A DNA stretch of 64,000 bases from the NCBI GenBank assembly GCA_002279825.1, contig NCCV01000004.1, forward strand, positions 124,001-188,000, in the 5' to 3' direction. Below, piece after piece: positions 8,919-17,768 of the stretch (positions within the stretch are counted from its first letter, which is position 1; every line of letters starts with the position of its first letter). The notes below the pieces were generated by a model, which made no database searches, was not told the DNA's origin, and saw only the letters and a program-made list of their open reading frames with translations. This stretch comes from Sphingomonadales bacterium 12-68-11 (GTDB taxonomy: Bacteria; Pseudomonadota; Alphaproteobacteria; Sphingomonadales; Sphingomonadaceae). A program made the translations under genes and the position numbers.

Positions 8919-9794
8919 ATGGCCTCTGCCGCCAAGCGCGGACGCAACGAGCCGCCGCCTCCGGTCATCGTCAAGAAGGTCATCGTCCAGGGCGGCGGTG
9001 GCCATCACGGCGGTGCGTGGAAGGTTGCTTACGCGGATTTCGTGACCGCGATGATGGCGTTCTTCCTCTTGCTGTGGCTGCTCGGCGCGACCGAGGAGAA
9101 ACAGCGCAAGGGCATCGCCGACTACTTCACGCCGACGCTGGTCAAGATGCGCGAAGCGAGCGCGGGCTCGAACGGCATGCTCGGCGGGTCGTCGCTGACC
9201 GACGTCGACAACTATCCGAACCGGCAGGGGCAGACGGGCAACCGCGCGCTCACCGTGCCGCGCGACACTACGGGCGGCCCCAAGGAAGGCGCCGCGGCGA
9301 TCAACAAGACGCTCGAGAGGCCGGCGCCGCAGCAGACCATGCAGCGGATGAAGGAGCGGATCGAGGAGCAGCTCTCGAAAAGCGCGCAGCTGCGCCGGCT
9401 GGTCCGCCAGACGCGCATGGTGCTGACCACCGAAGGCATCCGCATCGATCTGGTCGACGATGCCGACTTCTCGATGTTCCAGCTCGGCACCACCGTGCTG
9501 ACCAGCGAGGCGCGTGAACTGCTCAAGGCGATCGCTTCGGCGGTCGGGCCCGAATCCGGCGGCCTCACGCTGCGCGGTCACACCGACGCCACCCCGTGGA
9601 AGAACGGCAGGGTCGGCAACAACTGGGCGCTCTCGGCGGGCCGGGCCGAGGCCACCCGCCAGGCGCTGCTGCTCGACGGAATCTCCGCCGACCGTTTCCG
9701 CCGCATCGAGGGCGTGGCCGATCGCGAACTGCTGGTCCGCGACAATCCGGCCGATCCGCGCAACCGGCGCATTTCGATCCTGATGTCGCGATGA
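8919..9794 (+). CDS. motB: Flagellar stator protein MotB
   Basis: 291 aa. A short cytoplasmic N-terminus with the unusual HHGG run is followed by one membrane helix; the proton-carrying aspartate is D40 in VAYADFVTAMMAFF. A linker precedes the C-terminal OmpA-like peptidoglycan-binding domain at about residues 185-290, with LRGHTDATPW and RNRRISI. It anchors the MotA/MotB ion channel to the cell wall. The Met-rich helix fits a proton rather than sodium motor. The stop overlaps a possible upstream start of the PilZ gene. Confidence 0.95.
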   Translation: MASAAKRGRNEPPPPVIVKKVIVQGGGGHHGGAWKVAYADFVTAMMAFFLLLWLLGATEEKQRKGIADYFTPTLVKMREASAGSNGMLGGSSLTDVDNYPNRQGQTGNRALTVPRDTTGGPKEGAAAINKTLERPAPQQTMQRMKERIEEQLSKSAQLRRLVRQTRMVLTTEGIRIDLVDDADFSMFQLGTTVLTSEARELLKAIASAVGPESGGLTLRGHTDATPWKNGRVGNNWALSAGRAEATRQALLLDGISADRFRRIEGVADRELLVRDNPADPRNRRISILMSR

Positions 9795-9808
9795 AAGGGA
9801 GCAAGCTG

Positions 9809-10453
9809 ATGGCAGCGATGGTCAAACGGCAGGAGCAGCCCGCCGAGCGGCGCGAAGGCGCGCGTCAGCGGTTGCTCATGCGGGTCGCCAAGCTGCGCTG
9901 CGAGAGCGGCGAGTACCCTTGCATCATGCACGACGTGTCCGAAACCGGCACCCGGTTGCGGCTGCTCCATGCCCATCCGCCCGATACGCACATGTATCTC
10001 GAGCTGGCCAACGGCGAGCTGTTCGCGCTCGAGCGGCGCTGGATCGACGGCGATTTCGCGGGCTTCCGGTTCCCGGGCCCGATCGACGTCGACGAACTGA
10101 TTCTCGAGCAAAGCGATGGCACCCGCCGCCCGGTGCGGCTGCGGATGGGCGTGCCCGTCGATCTCGTCGCCGACGGCACCCGGCGTTCCGCGCAACTCGT
10201 CGACTTGTCGCGGCACGGGGCCTGCGTCGATCTAGGCGAAAGGCTCGCGGTGGGATCGTCGGTGCGGCTCGAACTGCCCGGCCACGCGCCGCGCTTCGCC
10301 TATGTCTGCTGGCGCCGCCACTGCCACCACGGCCTGGCCTTCCAGGAGGCCTTCACGCTCGAGGCGCTGGCGCGGCTCGCGGTCGCGCTCCAGCCGTTCG
10401 GCCAGGACTCGCTCGCGCCGGTCGATCCGGTGCCGCACGCCCGGAGCGCCTGA
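9809..10453 (+). CDS. Double PilZ-domain protein downstream of motB
   Basis: 214 aa, cytoplasmic. Two PilZ-like halves are seen. The first has an Arg cluster (RREGARQRLLMR, about residues 13-24) followed by DVSETG. The second has RPVRLRMGVPVDL followed by DLSRHG. PilZ domains of this kind bind cyclic-di-GMP. Because it sits directly behind motAB it may act as a YcgR-like brake on the stator; that role is inferred. Start chosen at 9809 because AAGGGAG lies eight bases upstream; an alternative ATG at 9791 overlaps the motB stop. Confidence 0.75.
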   Translation: MAAMVKRQEQPAERREGARQRLLMRVAKLRCESGEYPCIMHDVSETGTRLRLLHAHPPDTHMYLELANGELFALERRWIDGDFAGFRFPGPIDVDELILEQSDGTRRPVRLRMGVPVDLVADGTRRSAQLVDLSRHGACVDLGERLAVGSSVRLELPGHAPRFAYVCWRRHCHHGLAFQEAFTLEALARLAVALQPFGQDSLAPVDPVPHARSA

Positions 10454-10577
10454 CCGCTTCGCGGCGGCGACCCACACCTTTTTCGCGATTTTCCGCTTTC
10501 CAGCCGGCCCGGCTCGCCTATCATGCCGCCAAACCGCGACAGGCGGGCCCATGGGCGGGCGAGGGGAGGCAGCGGCG

Positions 10578-11294
10578 GTGAGCCGGATAACACACTGGGG
10601 GTTGGCTGCGGCCGTGGCGCTGGCCTTGCCGGGTGCCGCGCAGGCACAGACCGGCCGGACGAGCGGAGAGATCGAAGCGCTGACGCTGCGCGTCGAGCGG
10701 CTCGAGGCGGCCCGCGCGGTCAAGAAGCTGCAGCGCGCGTTCGGCTTCTACGTCGATCGCGGGCTGTGGCAGGACGCTGCCGACCTGTTCGCCGATAACG
10801 GCACGATCGAGCTCGGCGTCGACGGGGTCTACCAGGGCCGGCCGCGCATCCGCGAATATCTGATGCGGCTCCACGGCGGGCAGGAAGGGCTGATCTACGG
10901 CCAGCTCAACGAATGGGTCACGCTCCAGCCGGTCGTCTCGGTCGCCGCCGACGGCCGCAGCGCGACCGCGCGCTGGCGCGATCTCGGCATGCTCGGCCAG
11001 TACAAGAAGCACGCCGAATGGCGCGACGGGATCTACGAGAACCGCTACGTCAAGGAAGGCGGGGTGTGGAAGATCCAGGCGCTGCACCTCTACGTCAACT
11101 TCGTCGCCCCCTACGAGCGCGGCTGGGCCCGGCTCCAGCCGGGCGAGGGGCTGGTGCAGAGCGCAGCCGCGCAGGCCTATCCGCCCGACCGGCCGCCGAG
11201 CGCGAGCTACCAGCCGTTCCCGGCGGTGCAGGTGCCGCCGTTCCAGGCGCCGCATCCGGTCACCGGCCGGCGTGTCGGGGAGGCGCGCCGATGA
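10578..11294 (+). CDS. Exported SnoaL/NTF2-like protein 1
   Basis: 238 aa. A signal peptide ending about AQAQ (residue 22) is followed by a short helix (EIEALTLRVERLEAARAVKKL) and one SnoaL-like cone-shaped domain; the pattern FYVDRGLWQDAADLFADNGTI matches the family. The tail has PPFQAPHPVTGRRVG, shared with the next two genes. GTG start chosen because GGGAGG lies nine bases upstream and gives a clean signal peptide; an in-frame ATG at 10551 is less well supported. No enzyme activity can be assigned. First of three overlapping homologous genes. Confidence 0.7.
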   Translation: MSRITHWGLAAAVALALPGAAQAQTGRTSGEIEALTLRVERLEAARAVKKLQRAFGFYVDRGLWQDAADLFADNGTIELGVDGVYQGRPRIREYLMRLHGGQEGLIYGQLNEWVTLQPVVSVAADGRSATARWRDLGMLGQYKKHAEWRDGIYENRYVKEGGVWKIQALHLYVNFVAPYERGWARLQPGEGLVQSAAAQAYPPDRPPSASYQPFPAVQVPPFQAPHPVTGRRVGEARR

Positions 11295-12022
11295 CCTCGT
11301 CTCGCATCATCTATGCCGCCGTGCTGGCGCTGTGCAGTGCCGCTCTACCGCTGGCTGCACAGGCCCAGCAGAGCGTCGAAGCCCGCCTGGCCGCCTACCG
11401 TGAACGCGTCGAGCGGCTCGAGGACGAGGACGCGATCGAGAACCTCCAGGCGACTTACGGCTACTATTTCGACAAGGGTCTGTGGGCCGAGACGTCCGAT
11501 CTGTTCGCCGATGCCGGCACGTTCGAATACGGCCAGCGCGGGGTCTATATCGGCAAGGACCGTATCCGCCGCGCGCTGCTGCTGTTCGGGCCGGAGGGGC
11601 TCGCGCCTGGGCGGCTCAACAATCACATGCAGTTGCAGTCGATCATCAGTGTCGCGCCAGATGGCCGCACCGCCACCGCGCGCTGGCAGGGCATGATCAT
11701 GCTCGCGGAAAGCGGGCAGAACGGCGTCTGGGGCATCGGCCAGTACGAGAACGCCTATGTGAAGGAACGCGGCACCTGGAAGATCAGCAAGCTGCACTTC
11801 TACGTGCAGGCGATCGCCGACTACGATCTCGGCTTCTCGCGCGCCGCTTACCGGATGGACGGGCCGAGCGCGCTGTTCCCGCCGGACCGTCCTCCGACCG
11901 AGGTCTATCGGACCTTCCCGCAGGGCTACACGCCGCCGTTCAGCTACGTCCACCCGGTGACCGGCAAGCCGCTGACCGACGTCAAGCAGCCCGCCGATCC
12001 GATCGCGAGGCCGCAACGATGA
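11291..12022 (+). CDS. Exported SnoaL/NTF2-like protein 2
   Basis: 243 aa paralogue of the preceding gene, overlapping it by four bases (ATGA). A signal peptide (ends near AAQAQ) leads into a coiled N-terminal helix with RVERLEDEDAIENLQATYGY, then YYFDKGLWAETSDLFADAGTF, and the C-terminal PPFSYVHPVTGKPL. The family is often annotated only as nuclear transport factor 2 family or SnoaL-like. The very close head-to-tail copies suggest duplication followed by divergence, perhaps to make a hetero-oligomer in the periplasm. Confidence 0.72.
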   Translation: MTSSRIIYAAVLALCSAALPLAAQAQQSVEARLAAYRERVERLEDEDAIENLQATYGYYFDKGLWAETSDLFADAGTFEYGQRGVYIGKDRIRRALLLFGPEGLAPGRLNNHMQLQSIISVAPDGRTATARWQGMIMLAESGQNGVWGIGQYENAYVKERGTWKISKLHFYVQAIADYDLGFSRAAYRMDGPSALFPPDRPPTEVYRTFPQGYTPPFSYVHPVTGKPLTDVKQPADPIARPQR

Positions 12023-12816
12023 TCCGCCCGCTCCTCATCGCGGCGCTGCTTGCCGCCACGGCCACCACGTCCGCGTTCGCTCAGGGCGCCCCGGCCAGCG
12101 CCGAGCAGCAACTCGACGCGCTCGACGCCCGCATCACCCGGCTCGAGGACCTCAATGCCATCGAGCGGCTGCAGAAGGCTTACGGCTACTTCGTCGACGA
12201 GAGCCAGTGGACCCAGCTTTCGGAGCTGTTCTCCGACGACGCCACGCTCGAGATCGGCGGCAAGGGGCTGTTCCTCGGCAAAGCGCGCGTGCTCGAATAC
12301 ATGCAGACCGCGTTCGGGCCCGACGGTGCCAAGGATAACGTCCTCGCCCAGCACATGCAGTTCCAGCCGATCCCGGACATCTCGGCCGACGGCAAGACCG
12401 GCTGGGTGCGCAGCCGCGCCTTCGTGATGAGCAACGCCGGCTGGGGCCTGCCGCTATACGAAAACGCCTACGAGAAAGGCACCGACGGGGTGTGGCGGAT
12501 CAGCCGGCTGAGCGGCCCGTTCACGATGTACACCAACTGGGAAGGGTGGGGCAAAAACGCCCTCAACAACACCTGGCCCGACAAGTTCGAACCCGCCCCG
12601 GACCTACCGCCCTCGACAGTCTACCTCACCTATCCGGCCTATTACATCGCGCCGTTCCACTATCCCAACCCGGTCAGCGGCAAAGTGTTTGTGCCCGGCG
12701 CCGCGCAGGCCGGCGCCTATCACCGCCCGCCGGGCACGGCCGAGGAAGCGCGTGCTCTGACAGTCGGCCGCCTGGTCGATGGGACCCAGCCGATCGCCGA
12801 GCCCCCGAAGGACTGA
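12019..12816 (+). CDS. Exported SnoaL/NTF2-like protein 3
   Basis: 265 aa, third copy, again overlapping its predecessor by four bases. Signal peptide to about residue 22 (SAFAQ), helix with ITRLEDLNAIERLQKAYGYF, one SnoaL-like domain, and the tail motif FHYPNPVSGKVF, after which a longer extension of about 45 residues follows that the other two lack. Neighbouring PQQ dehydrogenase begins four bases after the stop, implying one transcript. Function unknown; the shared tail (N/H-P-V-S/T-G) may be a functional or interaction motif. Confidence 0.72.
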   Translation: MIRPLLIAALLAATATTSAFAQGAPASAEQQLDALDARITRLEDLNAIERLQKAYGYFVDESQWTQLSELFSDDATLEIGGKGLFLGKARVLEYMQTAFGPDGAKDNVLAQHMQFQPIPDISADGKTGWVRSRAFVMSNAGWGLPLYENAYEKGTDGVWRISRLSGPFTMYTNWEGWGKNALNNTWPDKFEPAPDLPPSTVYLTYPAYYIAPFHYPNPVSGKVFVPGAAQAGAYHRPPGTAEEARALTVGRLVDGTQPIAEPPKD

Positions 12817-12820
12817 TCCG

Positions 12821-14896
12821 ATGAAGTTTCCGCGCCCGTTCGCGCTTCTCGCAGCGCTCGGCCTCGCCGCTTGCGCCACGACCGGCGATACGCCCAGCCG
12901 CGCAGCCGATCCGCTCGCCAGCCCGGCGGCCGGCGAATGGACCAGCGACGGGCGCGATTATACCGCCCAGCGCTACAGCCCGCTGACCCAGATCGACGCC
13001 TCCAACGTCGGGCGGCTCGGCCTCGCCTGGTTCGACGATCTTGGCACGTACCGCGGGGTCGAAGCGACGCCGCTCTATGCCGAGGGGGTGCTTTACAACT
13101 CGCTGCCGTTCAACGTGACGATCGCTTACGACGCGCGCACCGGCAAGCGGCTGTGGATGTACGATCCGCAAGTCCCGCGCGAACATGCCCGCTTCGCCTG
13201 TTGCGAGCCGGTCAGCCGCGGGCTCGCGCTATGGCAGGACCGTGTAATCATCGCCACGCTCGACGGCCGGCTGATCGCGCTCGACCGGGCGACCGGCAAG
13301 CCGCTGTGGAGCACTCGCACGTTCGGCACCGATTTCACTTATTCCATCACCGGCGCGCCGCGGGTGTTCGGCGACAAAGTCGTGGTCGGCCAGTCCGGCG
13401 GCGATTTCGGGGTGCGCGGGTTTGTTTCGGCCTACGACGTGCGGACCGGCGAGAAGCTGTGGAAATTCTTCCTGACCCCCGGCGATCCGGCCAAGGGGCC
13501 CGACGGCGAAGTGTCCGACGCGGTCATGCCGTGGGTCCGCCAGACCTGGTTCGGTGACAAGTACTGGCAGCTCGGCGGCGGCGCCAACCCGTGGGACGCG
13601 ATCGCTTACGATCCCGAGCTCGACCTGGTCTATGTCGGCACCGGCAACGCCAGCCCGCATGCGCGGTATTATCGGTCGGACAACCAGGGCGACAACCTGT
13701 TCGTCTGCTCGATCGTCGCGCTGAAGGGCGCGACCGGCGAGTATGCCTGGCATTACCAGATGAACCCCGGCGAGGAGTGGGACTGGACCTGCACCCAGTC
13801 GATGATCAGCGCCGACCTGACCATCGCCGGCAAGCCGCGCAAGGTGCTGATGCAGGCGCCTAAAAATGGCTTCTTCTACCTGCTCGACCGCGCCACCGGG
13901 GAGTTCATCAGCGCCGGGGCGCACGTGATCCAGAACTGGAACGACGGGTTTGATGCCAAGGGCCGGCCGATCACCAGCGAGCGGGTCCGCTACGGCTTCG
14001 ATCCGGCGCTGGTCATGCCGGGGCCGGGCGGGGCGCACAACTGGTTCCCGATGGCTTACAGCCCGCGCACCAAGCTCGCCTATTTCCCGGCCTACCAGTC
14101 GGGCTTCGTCTATGCGCTTCAGCCGAATTGGGTGCCGCAGCCGGCCCGCTCGAACAGCGGCTGGGGCGGCTATACCGGCGAGGCGGCGGCCAAGCGCCCG
14201 CCGCTCCAGGCTCAGGCCAACGCGGTCGAAAAGGCCTGGCTGACCGCGTGGGACCCGGTGAAGCAGCAAGTCGCCTGGCAAGTCGAGCTGCCGCGCCACG
14301 GCAACGGCGGGGTGTTTGTCACCGCCAGCGACCTGGTGTTCGAAGGGACCACCAAGCAGACTTTCGCCGCCTTCGACGCGCGCACCGGCCGCACCTTGTG
14401 GGAGTTTCCGACGCAGAGCGCGCCGGTTGCGGGCGGCATCACTTATCTGCTCGACGGCGTGCAATATGTCGCGATCAATGCCGGCTGGGGCGGCGGCGCG
14501 GCGCAGATCGAGCAGTCGAGCGGCACCGAACTGCCGCGCGCGCCGGCGCGGCTGCTGGTGTTCAAGCTCGGCGGAACCGCCACGCTGCCGCCGCTCGCCG
14601 CGACCGCGCCGGTCGAGCCGCCGCCGCCGCTTCGCGCGAGCGAGGAATCGATCCGCCGCGGGACCCAGCTTTACGCCGAGACTTGCGCGGTGTGCCACGG
14701 CCCGCAGGCGATGGGCGGGGTCAAGGACTTGCGGCAGATGAGCCGCGACACTCACGCCAAGTTCAACGACATTGTGCTCAAGGGCCTGTACCTCGAGAAA
14801 GGCATGGCTAGCTTCGCCGACCTGCTCAACCAGCAGCAAACCGACGACATCCACAATTATCTGATCGCGCGCGCCAACGAAGACTGGGGACGCTGA
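12821..14896 (+). CDS. PQQ-dependent alcohol dehydrogenase with C-terminal cytochrome c
   Basis: 691 aa quinohaemoprotein. An N-terminal signal with a possible lipobox (LAAC) suggests export and perhaps lipid anchoring. An eight-bladed propeller region follows, with the adjacent-cysteine pair C127-C128 in FACCEPVSRG and the catalytic aspartate D321 in EEWDWTCTQ. Two residues after D321 is Thr, not Asp, so it looks calcium-type rather than lanthanide-type. A class I haem site CAVCH (C622, C625, H626) forms the fused cytochrome domain. It oxidises alcohols or aldehydes in the periplasm; the substrate is unknown. Start set to the ATG that begins the signal peptide. Confidence 0.88.
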   Translation: MKFPRPFALLAALGLAACATTGDTPSRAADPLASPAAGEWTSDGRDYTAQRYSPLTQIDASNVGRLGLAWFDDLGTYRGVEATPLYAEGVLYNSLPFNVTIAYDARTGKRLWMYDPQVPREHARFACCEPVSRGLALWQDRVIIATLDGRLIALDRATGKPLWSTRTFGTDFTYSITGAPRVFGDKVVVGQSGGDFGVRGFVSAYDVRTGEKLWKFFLTPGDPAKGPDGEVSDAVMPWVRQTWFGDKYWQLGGGANPWDAIAYDPELDLVYVGTGNASPHARYYRSDNQGDNLFVCSIVALKGATGEYAWHYQMNPGEEWDWTCTQSMISADLTIAGKPRKVLMQAPKNGFFYLLDRATGEFISAGAHVIQNWNDGFDAKGRPITSERVRYGFDPALVMPGPGGAHNWFPMAYSPRTKLAYFPAYQSGFVYALQPNWVPQPARSNSGWGGYTGEAAAKRPPLQAQANAVEKAWLTAWDPVKQQVAWQVELPRHGNGGVFVTASDLVFEGTTKQTFAAFDARTGRTLWEFPTQSAPVAGGITYLLDGVQYVAINAGWGGGAAQIEQSSGTELPRAPARLLVFKLGGTATLPPLAATAPVEPPPPLRASEESIRRGTQLYAETCAVCHGPQAMGGVKDLRQMSRDTHAKFNDIVLKGLYLEKGMASFADLLNQQQTDDIHNYLIARANEDWGR

Positions 14897-14982
14897 TCGC
14901 TTTCCTGCGAATGGAGGGATGACGAACCGGTTTCGCGCTGTCACTATGCGCTTAAGCCGGAGTAACCGGCGCGGAGAGGACT

Positions 14983-15357
14983 ATGCGTGACTTGCTCGGT
15001 TGGGCGGGAGGGCTGCCGCTTACGCTGGCGGCCGGATCGGCGCTGGCACACCACAGTTTCGCGATGTTCGACCAGGCCCGCACGGTCACCGTCAGCGGCA
15101 CCGTCAAGCAGTTCCAGTGGACCAATCCGCACGCCTACATCCAGCTCGTCGCCAAGGACGCCCAAGGGCGCGACGTCGAATGGAGCATGGAGATGGGCGC
15201 GCCCATGTATCTCTATGCGCGCGGGTGGCGGCCCTCCACGCTCAAGGCCGGAATGCAGGTCAACATCGCCATCAACCCGCTGCGCAATGGGCAGCCCGGC
15301 GGCGTGGTGCTGACGGTGACCGCGCCCGACGGCAAGCCGATCGGCCGGAACACGTGA
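14983..15357 (+). CDS. DUF6152 family exported protein
   Basis: 124 aa. A signal peptide ends about ALAHH, and the mature protein starts HHSFAMFDQ, then VSGTVKQFQWTNPHAYIQL, WSMEMGAP and a small beta-rich domain. This matches the family I know as DUF6152, found next to exported oxidoreductases and SnoaL-like genes in sphingomonads. The His pair right after the signal may bind a metal, which is inference. Its stop overlaps the GTG start of the next gene. Confidence 0.75.
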   Translation: MRDLLGWAGGLPLTLAAGSALAHHSFAMFDQARTVTVSGTVKQFQWTNPHAYIQLVAKDAQGRDVEWSMEMGAPMYLYARGWRPSTLKAGMQVNIAINPLRNGQPGGVVLTVTAPDGKPIGRNT

Positions 15358-16163
15358 CGGTGCACCGCGCGCTTGCGGGCACCGCCGCGCTCGGCCTGGC
15401 CGCCATGTGGATGGCGTCCGCGTCGGCGCAGCAGACCCCGCCCACCAATCCTCCGCAAGTGCGCGAAGATCAGTTCGCGAAGCTACCCTATTGGCCCGGC
15501 TTCTGGGTCAGCGAAGGGCAGGCCGGCACCACGATCGGTGGGATCGCGCCCGACACGCTCGCCGCGCGCGAAGGGCGCCCGACATCGGGCGTGCCGATGA
15601 TGTCGCTCGCAGGGATGGGCGCGCCGTGGAGCGAGGAAGGGCGCCGCCGCCAGGCCGAAGTCAACCGCACCCGCGCCGGCCGCAAGGCGATGGGCTGGGG
15701 CTATCCGCTGATGATGAATTCGGCGGCGCCGCTGCAATTCCTCATCACCCCGGAAGAGACGCTGATCGTCAGCCCGTACGGCGATACCCGCCACATCTAC
15801 ACCGACGGCCGCCCGATGCCGCCGCTGGAGGACTTGTGGCCGACGGTGTGGGGTACATCGGTCGGCCGCTGGGAAGGCCATGTGCTGGTGGTCGAAACCG
15901 TCCAGGTCAAGAACCCCAACATCTACTTCCACGGCGCCCCGCCGCTGTCCGAGGAAGCCCGCTATCACGAGCGCATCTACCTCGAAGGCGACCGGCTGGT
16001 CGATGAGATCACGATCGAGGATCCGGTCACATTGACCGGCCCGTGGAAAACCCGGCTGACCTTCGTGCGCGATCAGGGCTTCGACCGCATGGTCCACATC
16101 GACTTCGAGAACGACCGCAGCAGCGCCACCACGATCGAGCCGGCCGCCGGCGGAGGACAGTAG
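15354..16163 (+). CDS. Exported protein of unknown function
   Basis: 269 aa with a signal peptide (ends about ASAQQ). The mature protein is rich in Pro, Trp and Gly, with motifs FLITPEETLIVSPYGDTR, DLWPTVWGTSVGRWEG and RIYLEGDRLVDEITIEDP, suggesting a beta-barrel or calycin-like fold. I cannot name a function. Genes like this often accompany DUF6152 genes. The GTG at 15354 shares bases with the upstream stop, so coupled translation is likely; a second in-frame GTG at 15360 is possible. Confidence 0.65.
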   Translation: MTVHRALAGTAALGLAAMWMASASAQQTPPTNPPQVREDQFAKLPYWPGFWVSEGQAGTTIGGIAPDTLAAREGRPTSGVPMMSLAGMGAPWSEEGRRRQAEVNRTRAGRKAMGWGYPLMMNSAAPLQFLITPEETLIVSPYGDTRHIYTDGRPMPPLEDLWPTVWGTSVGRWEGHVLVVETVQVKNPNIYFHGAPPLSEEARYHERIYLEGDRLVDEITIEDPVTLTGPWKTRLTFVRDQGFDRMVHIDFENDRSSATTIEPAAGGGQ

Positions 16164-16164
16164 G

Positions 16165-17175
16165 ATGCGGATACTCACTCACGGATTCGTGCTCGGTCTC
16201 GCGCTGGCGCTCGCCGCCCAGGCCTTCGGGCAGACGCAGCCCGCCGGTGAGCGGCCGGCCACGATCGCGGCGATCCCGGGCGTGATCGCCGCCGGCGCGA
16301 AGTGGGAGCAGGCCTGGTCGGGCCCGATGACCGCAGACGGCATGATCGGCGGCGACGACGGCGCGCTGCTGTTCGCGCAGGAGCAGAGCAACGCCATCGT
16401 CAAGCTGTGGCCCGACGGGCGCAGCTGGGTGCAATGGCCTTATATCGCTGGCGCCGGCGCGCTTTCGGTCGATGCACAGGGCCGGACGTTCGCCGCCGAA
16501 CGGACTTGCACCGATCCGGGCCTCGGGCTCGGGACCAACTGCACGGTCCCTACCCGGATCGTGCAACTGGCCCCGCAGCGCAAAGTGCTGGCGGAGACGT
16601 TCGCCGACGGTCGCCCGCTCGGCCGGATCAACGATCTCGCGGCGGACGGCCACGGCGGCGCTTACTACACGCAGGGCGGAGTGTTTCACGTCAAGGCCGA
16701 TGGATCGGTCAGTGCAATCGCCGAGGGCGGCCAGGGCGGCGTGTTCACCAACGGCCTCGTGCTGAGTCCCGACGGCAGGACGCTCTATGTCACCAACCGC
16801 ACCGCGATCCTCGCATTCGATCTCGGCGCCGACGGCACGGTGTCGAACCGGCGCGACTTCGCCGCGCTCGGCAACGAGGCGCAGGGCAGCTTCGGAGCCG
16901 ACGGGCTGGCGGTGGACCGCGACGGGCGGCTTTATGCCACCGCGGGGGCCGGGGTCTATGTGTTCGACAAAGCCGGCAAGCAGCTCGGGGTGATCCCGAC
17001 GCCGCGCCTGCCGATCACGCTCGCTTTCGCCGGGGCGGACAAGAAGACGCTCTACATCGGCGCGATGGGGGCGACGACGCCGACCGGGCAGGAGTGGGCA
17101 ACGCCGCAGGGCGTGCGTAACGTCGCGATGACGGTTTACCGCGTGCCGGTGCTGGCGGCGGGCTTCCGCAAATAG
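16165..17175 (+). CDS. SMP-30/gluconolactonase/LRE-like propeller protein
   Basis: 336 aa with a signal peptide to about residue 23 (AFGQ). The rest is a six-bladed propeller of the SMP-30 family: NDLAADGHGGAYYTQGG, TNGLVLSPDGRTLYVTN and GADGLAVDRDGRLYAT carry the Asn/Asp metal ligands expected of calcium-dependent lactonases. A probable periplasmic lactonase or esterase that acts after the PQQ dehydrogenase or IorAB oxidation step; the substrate is not known. It begins one base after the upstream stop. Confidence 0.8.
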   Translation: MRILTHGFVLGLALALAAQAFGQTQPAGERPATIAAIPGVIAAGAKWEQAWSGPMTADGMIGGDDGALLFAQEQSNAIVKLWPDGRSWVQWPYIAGAGALSVDAQGRTFAAERTCTDPGLGLGTNCTVPTRIVQLAPQRKVLAETFADGRPLGRINDLAADGHGGAYYTQGGVFHVKADGSVSAIAEGGQGGVFTNGLVLSPDGRTLYVTNRTAILAFDLGADGTVSNRRDFAALGNEAQGSFGADGLAVDRDGRLYATAGAGVYVFDKAGKQLGVIPTPRLPITLAFAGADKKTLYIGAMGATTPTGQEWATPQGVRNVAMTVYRVPVLAAGFRK

Positions 17176-17297
17176 CGCGCGCGACGCGACAATCGTTCGC
17201 TTGCCCCGGTGCGGGCTGACAGGGTAAAGTGCTATCGCGCGCCGCCGATCGGCCCATCCGTTGCGGCGCACGGCATCTTACCGGCTGGGAGACACGC

Positions 17298-17768
17298 ATG
17301 GCCTATACGGTCAATATCAACGGACAGGACCGCGAACTCGACGTGCCCGGCGAAATGCCGCTGCTGTGGGCGCTCCGCAACGAGCTCGACATGGTCGGCA
17401 CCAAGTTCGGCTGCGGGGTCGGCCTGTGCGGCGCCTGCACGGTGCATGTCGACGGCACCGCCGCGCGCTCGTGCTCGACCCCGGTCAGCTCGCTCGCCGG
17501 CAAGAAGGTCCGCACGATCGAGGCGCTTGCGGAAACGCCGACTGGCCGCGCGCTGCAAGCGGCGTGGCTCGATGAAGACGTGATGCAGTGCGGCTATTGC
17601 CAGGCCGGCCAGCTGATGACCGCCACCGCCCTGCTAGACCGCAATCCGAGCCCGAGCGCGCAACAGATAGATACCGCGATGGCCGGCAATATCTGCCGCT
17701 GCGCCTGTTACACCCGCATTCGCGATGCGATCGCGATGGCTGCTGAAAAGGGAACGGCCAATGCTTGA
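17298..17768 (+). CDS. iorA: Isoquinoline 1-oxidoreductase-type 2Fe-2S subunit (IorA)
   Basis: 156 aa small subunit of a molybdenum hydroxylase. The plant-type cluster is bound by C39, C44, C47 and C59, and the second 2Fe-2S cluster by C98, C101, C133 and C135; the last pair reads CRCAC. It passes electrons from the molybdopterin subunit encoded by the overlapping next gene. No FAD subunit is present, as in isoquinoline oxidoreductase and related periplasmic aldehyde oxidases with cytochrome acceptors. The substrate cannot be read from sequence. Confidence 0.88.
   Translation: MAYTVNINGQDRELDVPGEMPLLWALRNELDMVGTKFGCGVGLCGACTVHVDGTAARSCSTPVSSLAGKKVRTIEALAETPTGRALQAAWLDEDVMQCGYCQAGQLMTATALLDRNPSPSAQQIDTAMAGNICRCACYTRIRDAIAMAAEKGTANA

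Noticed and set aside
12821..14896. Lanthanide-type PQQ dehydrogenase
   Set aside because: The residue two after the catalytic Asp is Thr, not the Asp seen in lanthanide enzymes.
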